Source: Pantoea sp. Ep11b
Lineage (GTDB): Bacteria; Pseudomonadota; Gammaproteobacteria; Enterobacterales; Enterobacteriaceae
Reading direction: 5' to 3'
DNA length: 64,000 nucleotides
Assembly (NCBI RefSeq): GCF_040783975.1
Contig: NZ_CP160631.1
Coordinates: forward strand, 2,356,001 to 2,420,000
Shown here: in pieces, positions 18,833 through 27,023 of the stretch
How the letters are laid out: every line of letters starts with the position of its first letter
Position numbering within the stretch: the first letter of the stretch is position 1
Notes under the pieces: model-generated
The model's input: the letters and a program-made list of their open reading frames with translations, nothing else
What the model was told of the DNA's origin: nothing
Database searches by the model: none
Translations under genes and position numbers: made by a program

Positions 18833-19156
18833 ATGACAACGAAGTGGTTAACCGTGATTCTTTCGCGGTCGGTGAGCCAGGTCATGCTGGATGACCTCCG
18901 GGCGATACTGCCCGCAGAGGCGATAAACGTATTCGTTAATCAGCTGGATGATACACATTACGCGACCCTGGAGTGCCTGCAGGTGGAGCAGCACTGCGCG
19001 CTGATTGCCTCGGCGATTGTGGTCTGGCGACAGCTCGGCCACATCCATCATATTCTCTACAGAAAGGGCGATGTGCTGCGCGAGGAGCATGATGCCACGC
19101 AGTTCCAGCTCTTTACCCTGCTGAAAACCCACCGCGCACTGCTGCAGATCTCATGA
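18833..19156 (+). CDS. Hypothetical protein (107 residues)
   Basis: I do not recognise this gene. The product begins MTTKWLTVILSRSVSQVMLDDL and has no signal peptide or clear membrane span. The ATG at 18833 is preceded by CAGGGATTGGG. Its base composition resembles neighbouring genes, and the overlapping frame on the other strand is shorter. It is followed closely by the YoaK-like small protein gene and the convergent ybiI. It may be a lineage-restricted gene; it could also be a chance frame. Confidence 0.5.
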   Translation: MTTKWLTVILSRSVSQVMLDDLRAILPAEAINVFVNQLDDTHYATLECLQVEQHCALIASAIVVWRQLGHIHHILYRKGDVLREEHDATQFQLFTLLKTHRALLQIS

Positions 19157-19199
19157 TAAGATCGCGCCTTCCTCAATCGCGGTTTGCAGCAGGTAGAAA

Positions 19200-19298
19200 A
19201 TGAGAATAGGGATTCTGTTTCCCATCGCCATCATCGTGGCGGGCGTGAGCTTTCTGGCGTGGTTTATCGGCAGCGGCCTGGCGATGCCAGGCTCCTGA
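19200..19298 (+). CDS. yoaK: Small inner-membrane protein YoaK homologue (32 residues)
   Basis: The frame encodes 32 residues beginning MRIGILFPIAIIVAGV and ending GLAMPGS, with one membrane span of about 20 residues. From memory it lines up end to end with E. coli YoaK (32 residues, beginning MRIGIIFPV and ending AAPGA). CAGGT lies about eight bases before the ATG. YoaK is a verified small membrane protein of unknown function in E. coli. Here the gene sits between a hypothetical gene and ybiI rather than in the E. coli neighbourhood. The identification rests on recall of a short sequence, but length, start, aromatic FLAWF core and end all fit. Confidence 0.8.
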   Translation: MRIGILFPIAIIVAGVSFLAWFIGSGLAMPGS

Positions 19299-19301
19299 GC
19301 C

Positions 19302-19568
19302 TCAGCGCAGCTGGCTGTCTTTACTGCCGCGACGATTATATAAACTGCTGGTCTGCTGCTGTTTATCGATCTTCTCCTGACAGGAGACGCAGTAGCGCAC
19401 CCCTTTCAGCGCCTGACGACGCGCTTCCGGGATCGGTTCGCCGCAGCATTCACATTCGGTCGCGCTCTCACCCTGACCGATCGCCTGCCTGACGCGCTCA
19501 ATGCCGTCGTTGACGGTGCTGTCGATCTGCTCCTGAACCGCCCCTTCTGATGCCCATCCGTTAGCCAT
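19302..19568 (-). CDS. ybiI: DksA/TraR C4 zinc-finger protein YbiI
   Basis: This 88-residue protein has the same length as E. coli YbiI and ends with the identical YNRRGSKDSQLR tail. The C4 zinc finger is CECCGEPIPEARR (residues about 39-51) paired with CVSCQ (about 60-64). Proteins of this group resemble the DksA zinc-finger region but lack the long coiled coil, and their function is poorly known. The gene ends 3 bases from the yoaK stop on the opposite strand. In E. coli ybiI lies elsewhere, so this neighbourhood differs. Confidence 0.93.
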   Translation of the reverse strand: MANGWASEGAVQEQIDSTVNDGIERVRQAIGQGESATECECCGEPIPEARRQALKGVRYCVSCQEKIDKQQQTSSLYNRRGSKDSQLR

Positions 19569-19763
19569 GATGCCCCCTTTTCTGCCTGTTTCACTTCTTT
19601 AAATCTATAACAGATTGGCGATTTTGCCGCAGAACTCACCGGGTTTTGCGACTGGCTGCCAGACGCCCCCGGTGGCTGGCAACCAGCAAAAGGTCGTTCC
19701 GGCCAATCTGCCTCACCCTGCTATCACATTACTGCAACATATCGATAGCGAAGAGGCCAACAA

Positions 19764-21200
19764 ATGACTACTCATCATCAACATTATATTAATGGCGAAT
19801 TTGTCGCTCATCAGGGTGACCAGTGGATCGAGGTGACGAATCCGGCTACCGAGGCACTGCTGTCACGCATTCCTCAGGGCAGTCGTGAGGATGCCAGCCG
19901 CGCCATCCGCGCCGCCGCCGCTGCGCAGCCAGGCTGGGAAGCGCTGCCCGCGATCGAGCGTGGCAGCTGGCTGCATAAGATTGCCAGCGCCATACGCGAG
20001 GCCGAACCGGAACTTACCGCCACCATCATCGCGGAAGGGGGAAAAACACAGAGCCTCGCGAAGACCGAAGTGCTGTTCACCGCCGACTATCTGGACTATA
20101 TGGCAGAGTGGGCGCGGCGCTATGAGGGCGAGATCATCAACAGCGATCGCCCCAACGAGAACATCTTCCTTTTTAAAAAGGCCATCGGCGTCACCACCGG
20201 GATTCTGCCGTGGAACTTCCCCTTCTTCCTGATCGCCCGCAAAGCGGCACCGGCCCTGATTACCGGCAACACCATCGTGATTAAGCCCAGCGAGCTGACA
20301 CCCAATAACGCCGCGCTGTTTGCCGGGATCATCCACAGGCTTGGACTGCCCGCGGGTGTCATCAATATGGTCTATGGGCTGGGGCCGGAAGTGGGACAGG
20401 AGCTGGCGGCTAACCCTGGCGTCGGGCTGGTGAGTCTGACCGGCAGCGTCGGCGCGGGTATCGCAACCATGCAGGCTGCCGCGAAAAATGTCACTAAAGT
20501 TTCGCTGGAGCTGGGCGGCAAGGCCCCCGCCATCGTGATGGATGATGCCGATCCCGAACTGGCGGTGCGGGCGATTACCGCTTCGCGGATGATCAACAGT
20601 GGTCAGGTCTGTAACTGCGCAGAGCGCGTCTATGTGCAGGCGGGCATTTACGACCGCTTTATTCAGGCGCTGACCACGGCGTTTCAGCAGGTCTCCTTTG
20701 GCGACCCGGCTGAACGCAGCGATATCGATATGGGGCCGCTGATTACGGCTGCCGCACGGGATCGGGTGGAGCAGAAAGTGGCGGAGGCGGTCGCTGACGG
20801 CGCAAAAGTGGTCGTGGGCGGCCGACGTGCCGGAGAGAGAGGTTTCTTCTTTGAGCCTACGTTACTGACCGACGTACGCCAGGAGATGGCCATCATGCAG
20901 GAGGAGATCTTTGGCCCGGTCCTGCCGGTCATGAAATTCACCACCCTGGAGGAGGCGATTGCTCTGGCTAACGACTGCGAATATGGGCTGACCTCCTCAA
21001 TCTACACGCGGGATCTCAATACCACGATGATCGCGCTGCAAAAGCTGAAATTCGGTGAAACCTATGTAAACCGCGAAAACTTCGAGGCGATGCAGGGCTT
21101 TCATGCCGGATGGCGGAAATCGGGGGTTGGCGGTGCGGATGGAAAACATGGCCTGGAGGAGTATCTGCAGACCCATGTTGCCTATCTGCAGTTCAGGTAA
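19764..21200 (+). CDS. aldA: Lactaldehyde dehydrogenase AldA
   Basis: AldA oxidises L-lactaldehyde to L-lactate (and glycolaldehyde to glycolate) with NAD. The 478-residue product matches E. coli AldA (479): WNFPFFLIARK, VIKPSELTPNN, the NAD-binding SLTGSVGAG, catalytic glutamate in LELGGKAPA and catalytic cysteine in NSGQVCNCAERVYVQ. The C-terminal GFHAGWRKSGVGGADGKHG is also typical. It lies about 1.3 kb from rhaT, so the whole L-rhamnose to L-lactate path is encoded within 10 kb. A weak CRP-like half (tatcaca, 19721-19727) is seen upstream. Confidence 0.95.
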   Translation: MTTHHQHYINGEFVAHQGDQWIEVTNPATEALLSRIPQGSREDASRAIRAAAAAQPGWEALPAIERGSWLHKIASAIREAEPELTATIIAEGGKTQSLAKTEVLFTADYLDYMAEWARRYEGEIINSDRPNENIFLFKKAIGVTTGILPWNFPFFLIARKAAPALITGNTIVIKPSELTPNNAALFAGIIHRLGLPAGVINMVYGLGPEVGQELAANPGVGLVSLTGSVGAGIATMQAAAKNVTKVSLELGGKAPAIVMDDADPELAVRAITASRMINSGQVCNCAERVYVQAGIYDRFIQALTTAFQQVSFGDPAERSDIDMGPLITAAARDRVEQKVAEAVADGAKVVVGGRRAGERGFFFEPTLLTDVRQEMAIMQEEIFGPVLPVMKFTTLEEAIALANDCEYGLTSSIYTRDLNTTMIALQKLKFGETYVNRENFEAMQGFHAGWRKSGVGGADGKHGLEEYLQTHVAYLQFR

Positions 21201-21297
21201 GCGCAGGCGTGATTTCACGCTGACCCCGTCAGCCGCATACCGGCTTAACGTGTAGCGAAACCGCCGGCATTTTCAGGCACCTGCCACCGCGCAACAG

Positions 21298-21332
21298 GCG
21301 ATTGCGCCCCCTGAAATGCGGTGCGCAATCGC
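21298..21332. terminator. Inverted repeat after aldA
   Basis: GCGATTGCGC and GCGCAATCGC form a perfect 10-base-pair stem with a 15-base loop, about 100 bases after aldA. No U run follows. A second hairpin (CCGCCTG/CAGGCGG, 21361-21387) lies closer to the convergent transporter gene. Either may act as a terminator. Confidence 0.45.
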
Positions 21333-21399
21333 AGCAAAGTATGGTGGCTTTACGACCAGACCGCCTGTGCAGGTATGCGCCAGGCGGTTCCGGGCGCGG

Positions 21400-22668
21400 T
21401 CAGGCCATTCGCTGACGGCAGCGCAGCAGCGCGAGGCCGCTCAGTACCGCCACCGCCATCAGGTAGTAGCCTGGCGCCAGGCTGCTGCCGGTCGCGGTAA
21501 TCAGCATACTGCAGATCAGCGGCGCAAAGCCGCCAAAGACCGTTACGGCCACGTTGTAGCTGATCGCCATGCCGCTGGCGCGGGTGGTCGCCGGAAAGAG
21601 ATCGGCCATCACCGAGGGCACCGTGGAGAAGTAGACCGACTTCAGCAGCGCCATCCAGGCCACCAGCAGGATAAGCGTGGTGGGTGTGGTATGACTGACC
21701 ATGCCCCGGAAGGCGGGATAGATGGTGATCATCAGTAACAGCAGCGATCCCCACATCAGTGGCAACCGACCGATCCGCTCCGCCCATAATCCCATCAGCG
21801 GCGTCACCACGGTCAGGATAATCCCCGCCACCAGCGTTGCGGTGAAGGCCACCGACCCCGGCAGGTGCAGCGTCCGGGTGGCGTAGGTCGGGATATAATT
21901 AAGCATATAGTTCACGGCGGTCGAGATGACCATCACGCCAATCGCCAGGGTTATTAACGCCTTCTGCTGGCCAAACAGCGTCTTCAGCGGCGCGGCTTCC
22001 TTTTCCTGGGTGGCAAAGCTGGCTGGCTCCTGAACATGACGACGAATGTAGATCCCCAGAGGTCCAATCAGCAGTCCGAAAGCAAACGGGATGCGCCAGC
22101 CCCACGCCTGAATCTCGCTTTCGCTCAGCCAGTGGGTCAGCCCCAGCCCGAAAGCGGATGCCATCAGGGTGCTGGCTCCCTGGGTCGCAAACTGCCAGCT
22201 GGCAATAAAGGCTTTCCGCTCCGGGAAGTGTTCCACCAGAAAGGCGGTGGAGCTGCCAAACTCGCCACCGGCTGAAAAGCCCTGAATCAGTCGCGCCAGC
22301 AGAATCAGCAGCGGAGCCGCCAGACCCAGGGTGGCGTAACCCGGCATAAAGGTAATGATTGCCCCGCCCAGCATCATCAGGTTAATGGACAGCAGCAGCG
22401 CCTTTTTGCGGCCATAGCGATCGGCATAGTTGCCCAGTACAATCGCCCCCAGCGGACGAATGAGAAAGGAGATGCCAAAGCTGCCAAAGGTCAGCAGCAG
22501 CGACACCGAGGGATCGCTGACCGGAAAGAAGACGTGCGCGATGTAGCTGGCGAAAAAACCGTACACCGCAATGTCGAACCACTCCAGCGCATTGCCGATA
22601 CAGGTCGCGAACAGGGTTTTGTGCAGGTGCGGTTTTACCGGTGAAGCGGCTTGCATCTGACTGTTCAT
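21400..22668 (-). CDS. MFS transporter of the metabolite:H+ symporter (MHS) family
   Basis: The 422-residue, 12-span protein shows MHS-type motifs: GNALEWFDIAVYGFFAS in span 1, GNYADRYGRKKAL in loop 2-3 and RLIQGFSAGGEFGSS after span 4, as in citrate, alpha-ketoglutarate and ProP-like carriers. The ATG at 22668 is used because GGAGGG lies just upstream and it overlaps the TGA of the peptidase gene (ATGA). This coupling implies that the transporter handles a substrate or product of the M20 enzyme. The substrate is unknown; a dicarboxylate, amino-acid derivative or small acylated amino acid is possible. Confidence 0.85.
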   Translation of the reverse strand: MNSQMQAASPVKPHLHKTLFATCIGNALEWFDIAVYGFFASYIAHVFFPVSDPSVSLLLTFGSFGISFLIRPLGAIVLGNYADRYGRKKALLLSINLMMLGGAIITFMPGYATLGLAAPLLILLARLIQGFSAGGEFGSSTAFLVEHFPERKAFIASWQFATQGASTLMASAFGLGLTHWLSESEIQAWGWRIPFAFGLLIGPLGIYIRRHVQEPASFATQEKEAAPLKTLFGQQKALITLAIGVMVISTAVNYMLNYIPTYATRTLHLPGSVAFTATLVAGIILTVVTPLMGLWAERIGRLPLMWGSLLLLMITIYPAFRGMVSHTTPTTLILLVAWMALLKSVYFSTVPSVMADLFPATTRASGMAISYNVAVTVFGGFAPLICSMLITATGSSLAPGYYLMAVAVLSGLALLRCRQRMA

Positions 22669-24086
22669 CGCGCCTCCCTCCGCCACTGCTGGTGGCGCGT
22701 TATCAGCGTTTCGCCCTCTTCACCCAGTTGCCAGAACAGCCGGGTCATGATCGCCAGTCCCTCGCGGGCGATCCCGGTAAGCAGATGTTCATTCACCCCG
22801 TGCTGACCGCAGGCCGGATAGGAGTGCGGCACCCAGAGCGTCGGCAGGCCGAGGATATCAGCGAAGACCTCGTTGGGAAGTGAGCCGCCCAGATTCGGCA
22901 ACAGCGCCGGTTTCTTACCGCTGCTGCGGGCCAGAATATCCAGCGCCCAGGCCACCAGTGGATCCTGCGGATCGAGCCGGGTGGCCGGTGAGCCGCGCAT
23001 AAACTCCACGCTGACGTTGTCGAACCCATGCTGCCGCAGATGCTGTTCAACGTGCTGCACCAGGTTCTGCCAGTCGGTGCCGACCACAAAACGCAGCTGA
23101 CACACCGCCGTGGCGCTGCCGGGAATCGCATTCATCGGCCGGGCCGGATTACCGGTTTCGAAGGCCAGCACCTCCAGGGTGTTCCAGCCATAGAGACGCT
23201 CGGCCGCCGTCAGTCCCGGTTCGCCCCAGCCTCTGGCCAGCGCCGGATCGCCCGGCATCCCGCCGGGTTCGATATCGCGCAGAATGGCGCGCACCGCGTC
23301 GGTCAGAGAGTCCGGCTTCAGCGCGGCAACCTGCAATACGCCCTGCGCGTTCACCAGGCAGGCCAGCGCGTTTGCCAGCTGGGTGCCGGGATTACTTAGC
23401 AGTCCACCCCAGTTGCCGGAGTGATAGGCGTTGTCACGCGCCCGAATCGTCAGCCGGAAGTTGGCCGCCCCGCGTGACCCCAGAAACAGCGTTGGCCGCA
23501 GCGCGTTGAGTCGCGGGCCGTCAGAGGCGATAAAGAGATCCGCCTTCAGCAGCGCCTGCTGCTGCTGGCAGATGGCCGCCAGCCCTGGCGAACTGATCTC
23601 TTCGCCCATTTCAAACAGAATTTTGCAGTTAAAGCCCAGCGTGCCGCCGCGCGCCTGCCACACCTGCTCCAGCGCCGCAAAATTGATGCAGTGCTGACCT
23701 TTGTTGTCCGCGCTGCCACGACCGTAGAGCCGATCGCCCTCTTCGGTAAGCTGCCAGGGTGATAATCCTTCGCGCCAGTTCTCATCGTCACCGAACACGA
23801 CGTCGCCGTGGCCGTAGCAGAGCAGCGTGGGCTTAGCGGGATCTTCGATGCGGGTGGCAATCAGAAACGGCGGGCTGCCGGGCTGCGGATTCTCAAACGG
23901 ATGCAGCGTGAAGCCCATCGCCGCCAGCTGCGGCCCGATCTCCTGCTCCAGATAATGCGTCAGCGCCGCCTTTCGGCTGGCGTGCTGACTTTCGGTGACG
24001 CAGGCTATCCGGCGTGCCAGCAGCTGCCGGAACGCCCCGGTGTCGAAATAGTGCATGGCCTGATCGACGGCCTGTTGCTCGGTCAT
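22665..24086 (-). CDS. M20-family metallopeptidase/deacylase
   Basis: This 473-residue enzyme has the M20 di-zinc motifs: YGHGDVV (His93, Asp95), YGRGSADNKGQH (Asp127) and FEMGEEISSPG (Glu162-Glu163), plus the SRGAANFRL dimerisation domain and PNLGGSLPNE with a late HSYPACGQHGVNEH metal region. It resembles the ArgE/DapE/CPG2-type dipeptidases and deacylases more than PepD or PepT. It is coupled to the downstream MHS transporter (ATGA overlap) and divergent from a LysR gene, so the three form one unit. The substrate may be a dipeptide or an N-acyl amino acid. Confidence 0.88.
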   Translation of the reverse strand: MTEQQAVDQAMHYFDTGAFRQLLARRIACVTESQHASRKAALTHYLEQEIGPQLAAMGFTLHPFENPQPGSPPFLIATRIEDPAKPTLLCYGHGDVVFGDDENWREGLSPWQLTEEGDRLYGRGSADNKGQHCINFAALEQVWQARGGTLGFNCKILFEMGEEISSPGLAAICQQQQALLKADLFIASDGPRLNALRPTLFLGSRGAANFRLTIRARDNAYHSGNWGGLLSNPGTQLANALACLVNAQGVLQVAALKPDSLTDAVRAILRDIEPGGMPGDPALARGWGEPGLTAAERLYGWNTLEVLAFETGNPARPMNAIPGSATAVCQLRFVVGTDWQNLVQHVEQHLRQHGFDNVSVEFMRGSPATRLDPQDPLVAWALDILARSSGKKPALLPNLGGSLPNEVFADILGLPTLWVPHSYPACGQHGVNEHLLTGIAREGLAIMTRLFWQLGEEGETLITRHQQWRREAR

Positions 24087-24226
24087 GTTTGCCCTTCCTG
24101 TTTTTTTTATCGTGCTTTATCTTTGACAAACTTCCTCCTTTGCCACAATTATCAATTTATCGAGTCTGCTTTGCTTTTTAAGCAAAGCATCCCTGCCCTG
24201 TAATGAGGCGTTCAGCCGGAGGCACG

Positions 24227-25141
24227 ATGTTAAGCAACGAGATCCGCTACTTTCTGGCGGTCACTGAATGCGGCTCTCTGAGCGCCGCCAGCGAGCAACT
24301 CTTTGTTGCGGTGTCGGCCATCAGCCGTCAGATTCAGCGCCTGGAGGCGCAGGTCGGTGCCCCGCTGTTCCGGCGTCATGCTCGCGGCATGGTGCTGACC
24401 GAGGCGGGAGAGCTTTTTGCGCATCACGTTCGCAAAAGTCAGCGTGATATGGCGTATGCGCTGGCGGAAATCAAAGGGCTGAAAGCGGTACGGCGTAGTC
24501 TGATCCGCATTGCCTGCACCGATGGCATGGCGTTCAGCCTGCTGCCCGGCCTGCTGGCCGAATTCCGGCAGCGTTATCCGGGCGCGTTGTTTGCGCTGAA
24601 CGTGACGCACGCTCAGGGCGTGGCGGCGTGCGTCCGGGCGGGCGAGTGCGATGTGGCGCTGCAGTTCAGCCTGCAGCCGGAGCGCAGCGTTGAGGTGCTC
24701 GGCTCATGGCCTGCGCCGGTGTTACTGGCGATGCATCAGTCACATCCGCTGGCGTCCCGTCAGGTGACGCTGGCCGACCTCCACCGCTGGCCGCTGGCGC
24801 TGCCGGGCCAGCACACTACGGTGCGGCAGCTGTTTGACCTCTCCTGCCAGATGAACGACTGCGTGGTCGAGCCGGTGCTGACCTGCGACTATTTCGCCGC
24901 CCTTTACCACTTTCTGCTGCACACGCCGCAGGCCGTCACCATCTGCAGCGCATTCACCCTGCTGTTTGAGCGGGAAACGCAGAATCTGGTGCTGCAGTCG
25001 ATGGGCGTAGATCAGCTAAGTCAGCGCACGCTGCAGCTGCAGACGGTATCGGGTCGCCAGCGCAATGCGGCGCTGACGCTGTTCCTGCAGTTTCTGCAGC
25101 AGCGGCTGACGGAGATGGATGAACAGGTCAGGATGGGATAA
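24227..25141 (+). CDS. LysR-family regulator, probably of the M20 peptidase/MHS transporter pair
   Basis: The 304-residue product starts MLSNEIRYFLAVTECGSLSAASEQL and has the LysR helix-turn-helix at about residues 17-36 (SLSAASEQLFVAVSAISRQI) and an effector domain starting near residue 90. I chose the ATG at 24227 because CCGGAGGCAC precedes it. It is divergent from the peptidase gene across 140 bases, the usual LysR-target layout. The effector is unknown but likely derived from the pathway. Confidence 0.87.
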   Translation: MLSNEIRYFLAVTECGSLSAASEQLFVAVSAISRQIQRLEAQVGAPLFRRHARGMVLTEAGELFAHHVRKSQRDMAYALAEIKGLKAVRRSLIRIACTDGMAFSLLPGLLAEFRQRYPGALFALNVTHAQGVAACVRAGECDVALQFSLQPERSVEVLGSWPAPVLLAMHQSHPLASRQVTLADLHRWPLALPGQHTTVRQLFDLSCQMNDCVVEPVLTCDYFAALYHFLLHTPQAVTICSAFTLLFERETQNLVLQSMGVDQLSQRTLQLQTVSGRQRNAALTLFLQFLQQRLTEMDEQVRMG

Positions 25142-25189
25142 GGCGCCGCAGATAACCGGGCTGATGGTGGAAAGCGGGAGGATGGAGCT

Positions 25190-25220
25190 GGCTCAGGGGC
25201 ATGGAACGTTGTCCTGAGCC
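25190..25220 (+). terminator. Inverted repeat after the LysR gene
   Basis: GGCTCAGG and CCTGAGCC pair perfectly over 8 bases with a 15-base loop, 48 bases after the LysR stop codon. A second small hairpin (ACCCAC-6-GTGGGT, 25274-25291) lies next to the DppA-like gene end. Neither has a strong U run, so assignment as terminators is tentative. Confidence 0.4.
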
Positions 25221-25300
25221 TGTCCCCTGTGGCATTCGGCCAGGTCACCCCTGACCTGCGTGAACAGGCAGAGACCCACCCGAAAGTGGGTTTCCGTTGC

Positions 25301-26896
25301 TTACTGTTTGATATCAACCTGATAGAAGATGTGCTTGCCGAACGGGTCGACCTGATAGCCGCTGACCGATTTTCGAACCGGTTCGAAGATGGTGGAGTGC
25401 GCGATCATCACCGCGGGCATCTGGTCATGCATGATCTGCTGCGCCTGCAGGTAGAGTGCGGTGCGTCTGGCCTGATCCGGTTCGGCGCGCGCCTCGGTGA
25501 TTAACGTCTCAAACGGCTGATAGCACCATTTTGAGGAGTTCGATCCGCCCTGCGCGGAGGTGCAACTGTAAAGCGGGCCAAAGAAGTTATCGGGATCACC
25601 GGTGGCCGTTGTCCAGCCCATCAGCGCCGCCTGATGCTCGCCGCTGCGCACCCGCTTCAGGTATTCGCCCCACTCATAGCTGACGATAGTGGCTTTGATG
25701 CCAACGTTGGCCCAGTCCGCCTGAATCATCTCCGCCATCCGGCGGGCATTCGGGTTATAGGGCCGCTGCACCGGCATCGCCCAGAGCGCAATTTCGGTGC
25801 CGGGTTTTACGCCAGCCTGCTGCAACAGGGCTTTCGCCTGCTCCGGATCGTAGTCGTAATCTTTCAGATCTTTGGCGGCGCTCCAGACCCCCGGTGGCAG
25901 GATGTTTTTCGCCACCGTGCCGGTGCCTTTAAAAATCGCCTCGATGATCGCCGGCTTGTTGATCGCCATCGCCAGCGCCTGGCGGACTTTAACGTTGTCG
26001 GTTGGCGCTTTGGTGGTGTTAAACGCCAGGAAGCCGGTGTTCAGCCCCGCTTTCTGCTCCAGGCGAATGTCAGGGTTGGCGCGCATTTTCTCCAGATCGG
26101 CCGGATTGGGGAATGGCATCACCTGACACTCGTTCTTCTCCAGTTTGGCATAGCGCACTGAGGCGTCCGGCGTGATGCTGAACACCAGCCGGTCGAGCTT
26201 CGCCTTGCCCTGCCAGTAGTCCGGGAAGGCTTTGTAGAGGATGCGGGAATCTTTCTGGTACTGCACCAGTTCAAACGGGCCGGTGCCGATCGGGTTCATA
26301 TCGACCTTTTCCGGCGTCCCCACTTTCAGCATGGCATCGGCATATTCGGCTGAGTGAATCGAGGCGAAATACCAGGCCAGATCGGCCAGGAACGGCGCTT
26401 CAGGATGGGAAAGCGTAAAGCGCACCGTATGATCATCCACCCGGTCGATGCTTTTGATCAGGGTGGTTAGTTCCAGACTTTCGAAGTTAGAGTAGGTGCC
26501 ACCAGAGACAGCGTGATAGGGATTTTTCGGGTCCATCTGGCGCATAAACGAGAAGATCACATCGTCGGCGTTGAAGTCGCGGCTGGGGCGGAACTGTTTG
26601 TTGCTCTGAAACTTCACGTTTTTACGCAGATGGAAGGTGTAGACGGTGCCATCCGGGCTGATCTCCCAGCTTTCCGCCAGGCTCGGTACCAGATCGGTGG
26701 TGCCTGGCGTGAAGTCGACCAGACGGTTAAAAACCGGCACTGCGCTGGCGTCGACGCTGGTTCCCGAGGTATAGAGCTGAGGGTTAAAGTTCTCCGGCGA
26801 TCCCTCCGAACAGTAGACCAGCGTTTTAGCGTTGACGCTGCCTGCCAGCGCGATTCCAGCCGTAACAAGCGCTAAGGTGGCTATCCTGATTTTCAT
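25301..26896 (-). CDS. DppA-like periplasmic dipeptide-binding protein (orphan paralogue)
   Basis: This 531-residue SBP_bac_5 protein has a signal peptide (MKIRIATLALVTAGIALAG, cleaved after SVNA) and begins its mature part KTLVYCSEGSPENFNPQLY as in DppA. Long stretches match E. coli DppA, such as NPIGTGPF, KNECQVMPFPNPAD, LWAMPVQRPYNPNARR and KWCYQPFE. No permease or ATPase genes adjoin it, so it is an orphan receptor that may feed the Dpp or another peptide permease. The ATG at 26896 has GAGG six bases upstream. It is divergent from a PepT-type peptidase gene. It might bind different dipeptides or heme from those bound by true DppA. Confidence 0.88.
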   Translation of the reverse strand: MKIRIATLALVTAGIALAGSVNAKTLVYCSEGSPENFNPQLYTSGTSVDASAVPVFNRLVDFTPGTTDLVPSLAESWEISPDGTVYTFHLRKNVKFQSNKQFRPSRDFNADDVIFSFMRQMDPKNPYHAVSGGTYSNFESLELTTLIKSIDRVDDHTVRFTLSHPEAPFLADLAWYFASIHSAEYADAMLKVGTPEKVDMNPIGTGPFELVQYQKDSRILYKAFPDYWQGKAKLDRLVFSITPDASVRYAKLEKNECQVMPFPNPADLEKMRANPDIRLEQKAGLNTGFLAFNTTKAPTDNVKVRQALAMAINKPAIIEAIFKGTGTVAKNILPPGVWSAAKDLKDYDYDPEQAKALLQQAGVKPGTEIALWAMPVQRPYNPNARRMAEMIQADWANVGIKATIVSYEWGEYLKRVRSGEHQAALMGWTTATGDPDNFFGPLYSCTSAQGGSNSSKWCYQPFETLITEARAEPDQARRTALYLQAQQIMHDQMPAVMIAHSTIFEPVRKSVSGYQVDPFGKHIFYQVDIKQ

Positions 26897-27023
26897 TATC
26901 ATCCTCGCTTTGTATTGACTTCCGGTGATCACAATATCTAAATGAATCATTCAGATGCTTCATTGATAGCACGATTCGGCACCATAGCGAACCCTGCGCG
27001 TGGCTGACTAATAAGGAATAGTG

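Noticed and set aside
18676..18885. 69-codon minus-strand frame upstream of rhaT and overlapping the 107-residue hypothetical gene
   Set aside because: No good ribosome-binding site, no recognisable motif, and it crosses the likely rhaT control region.
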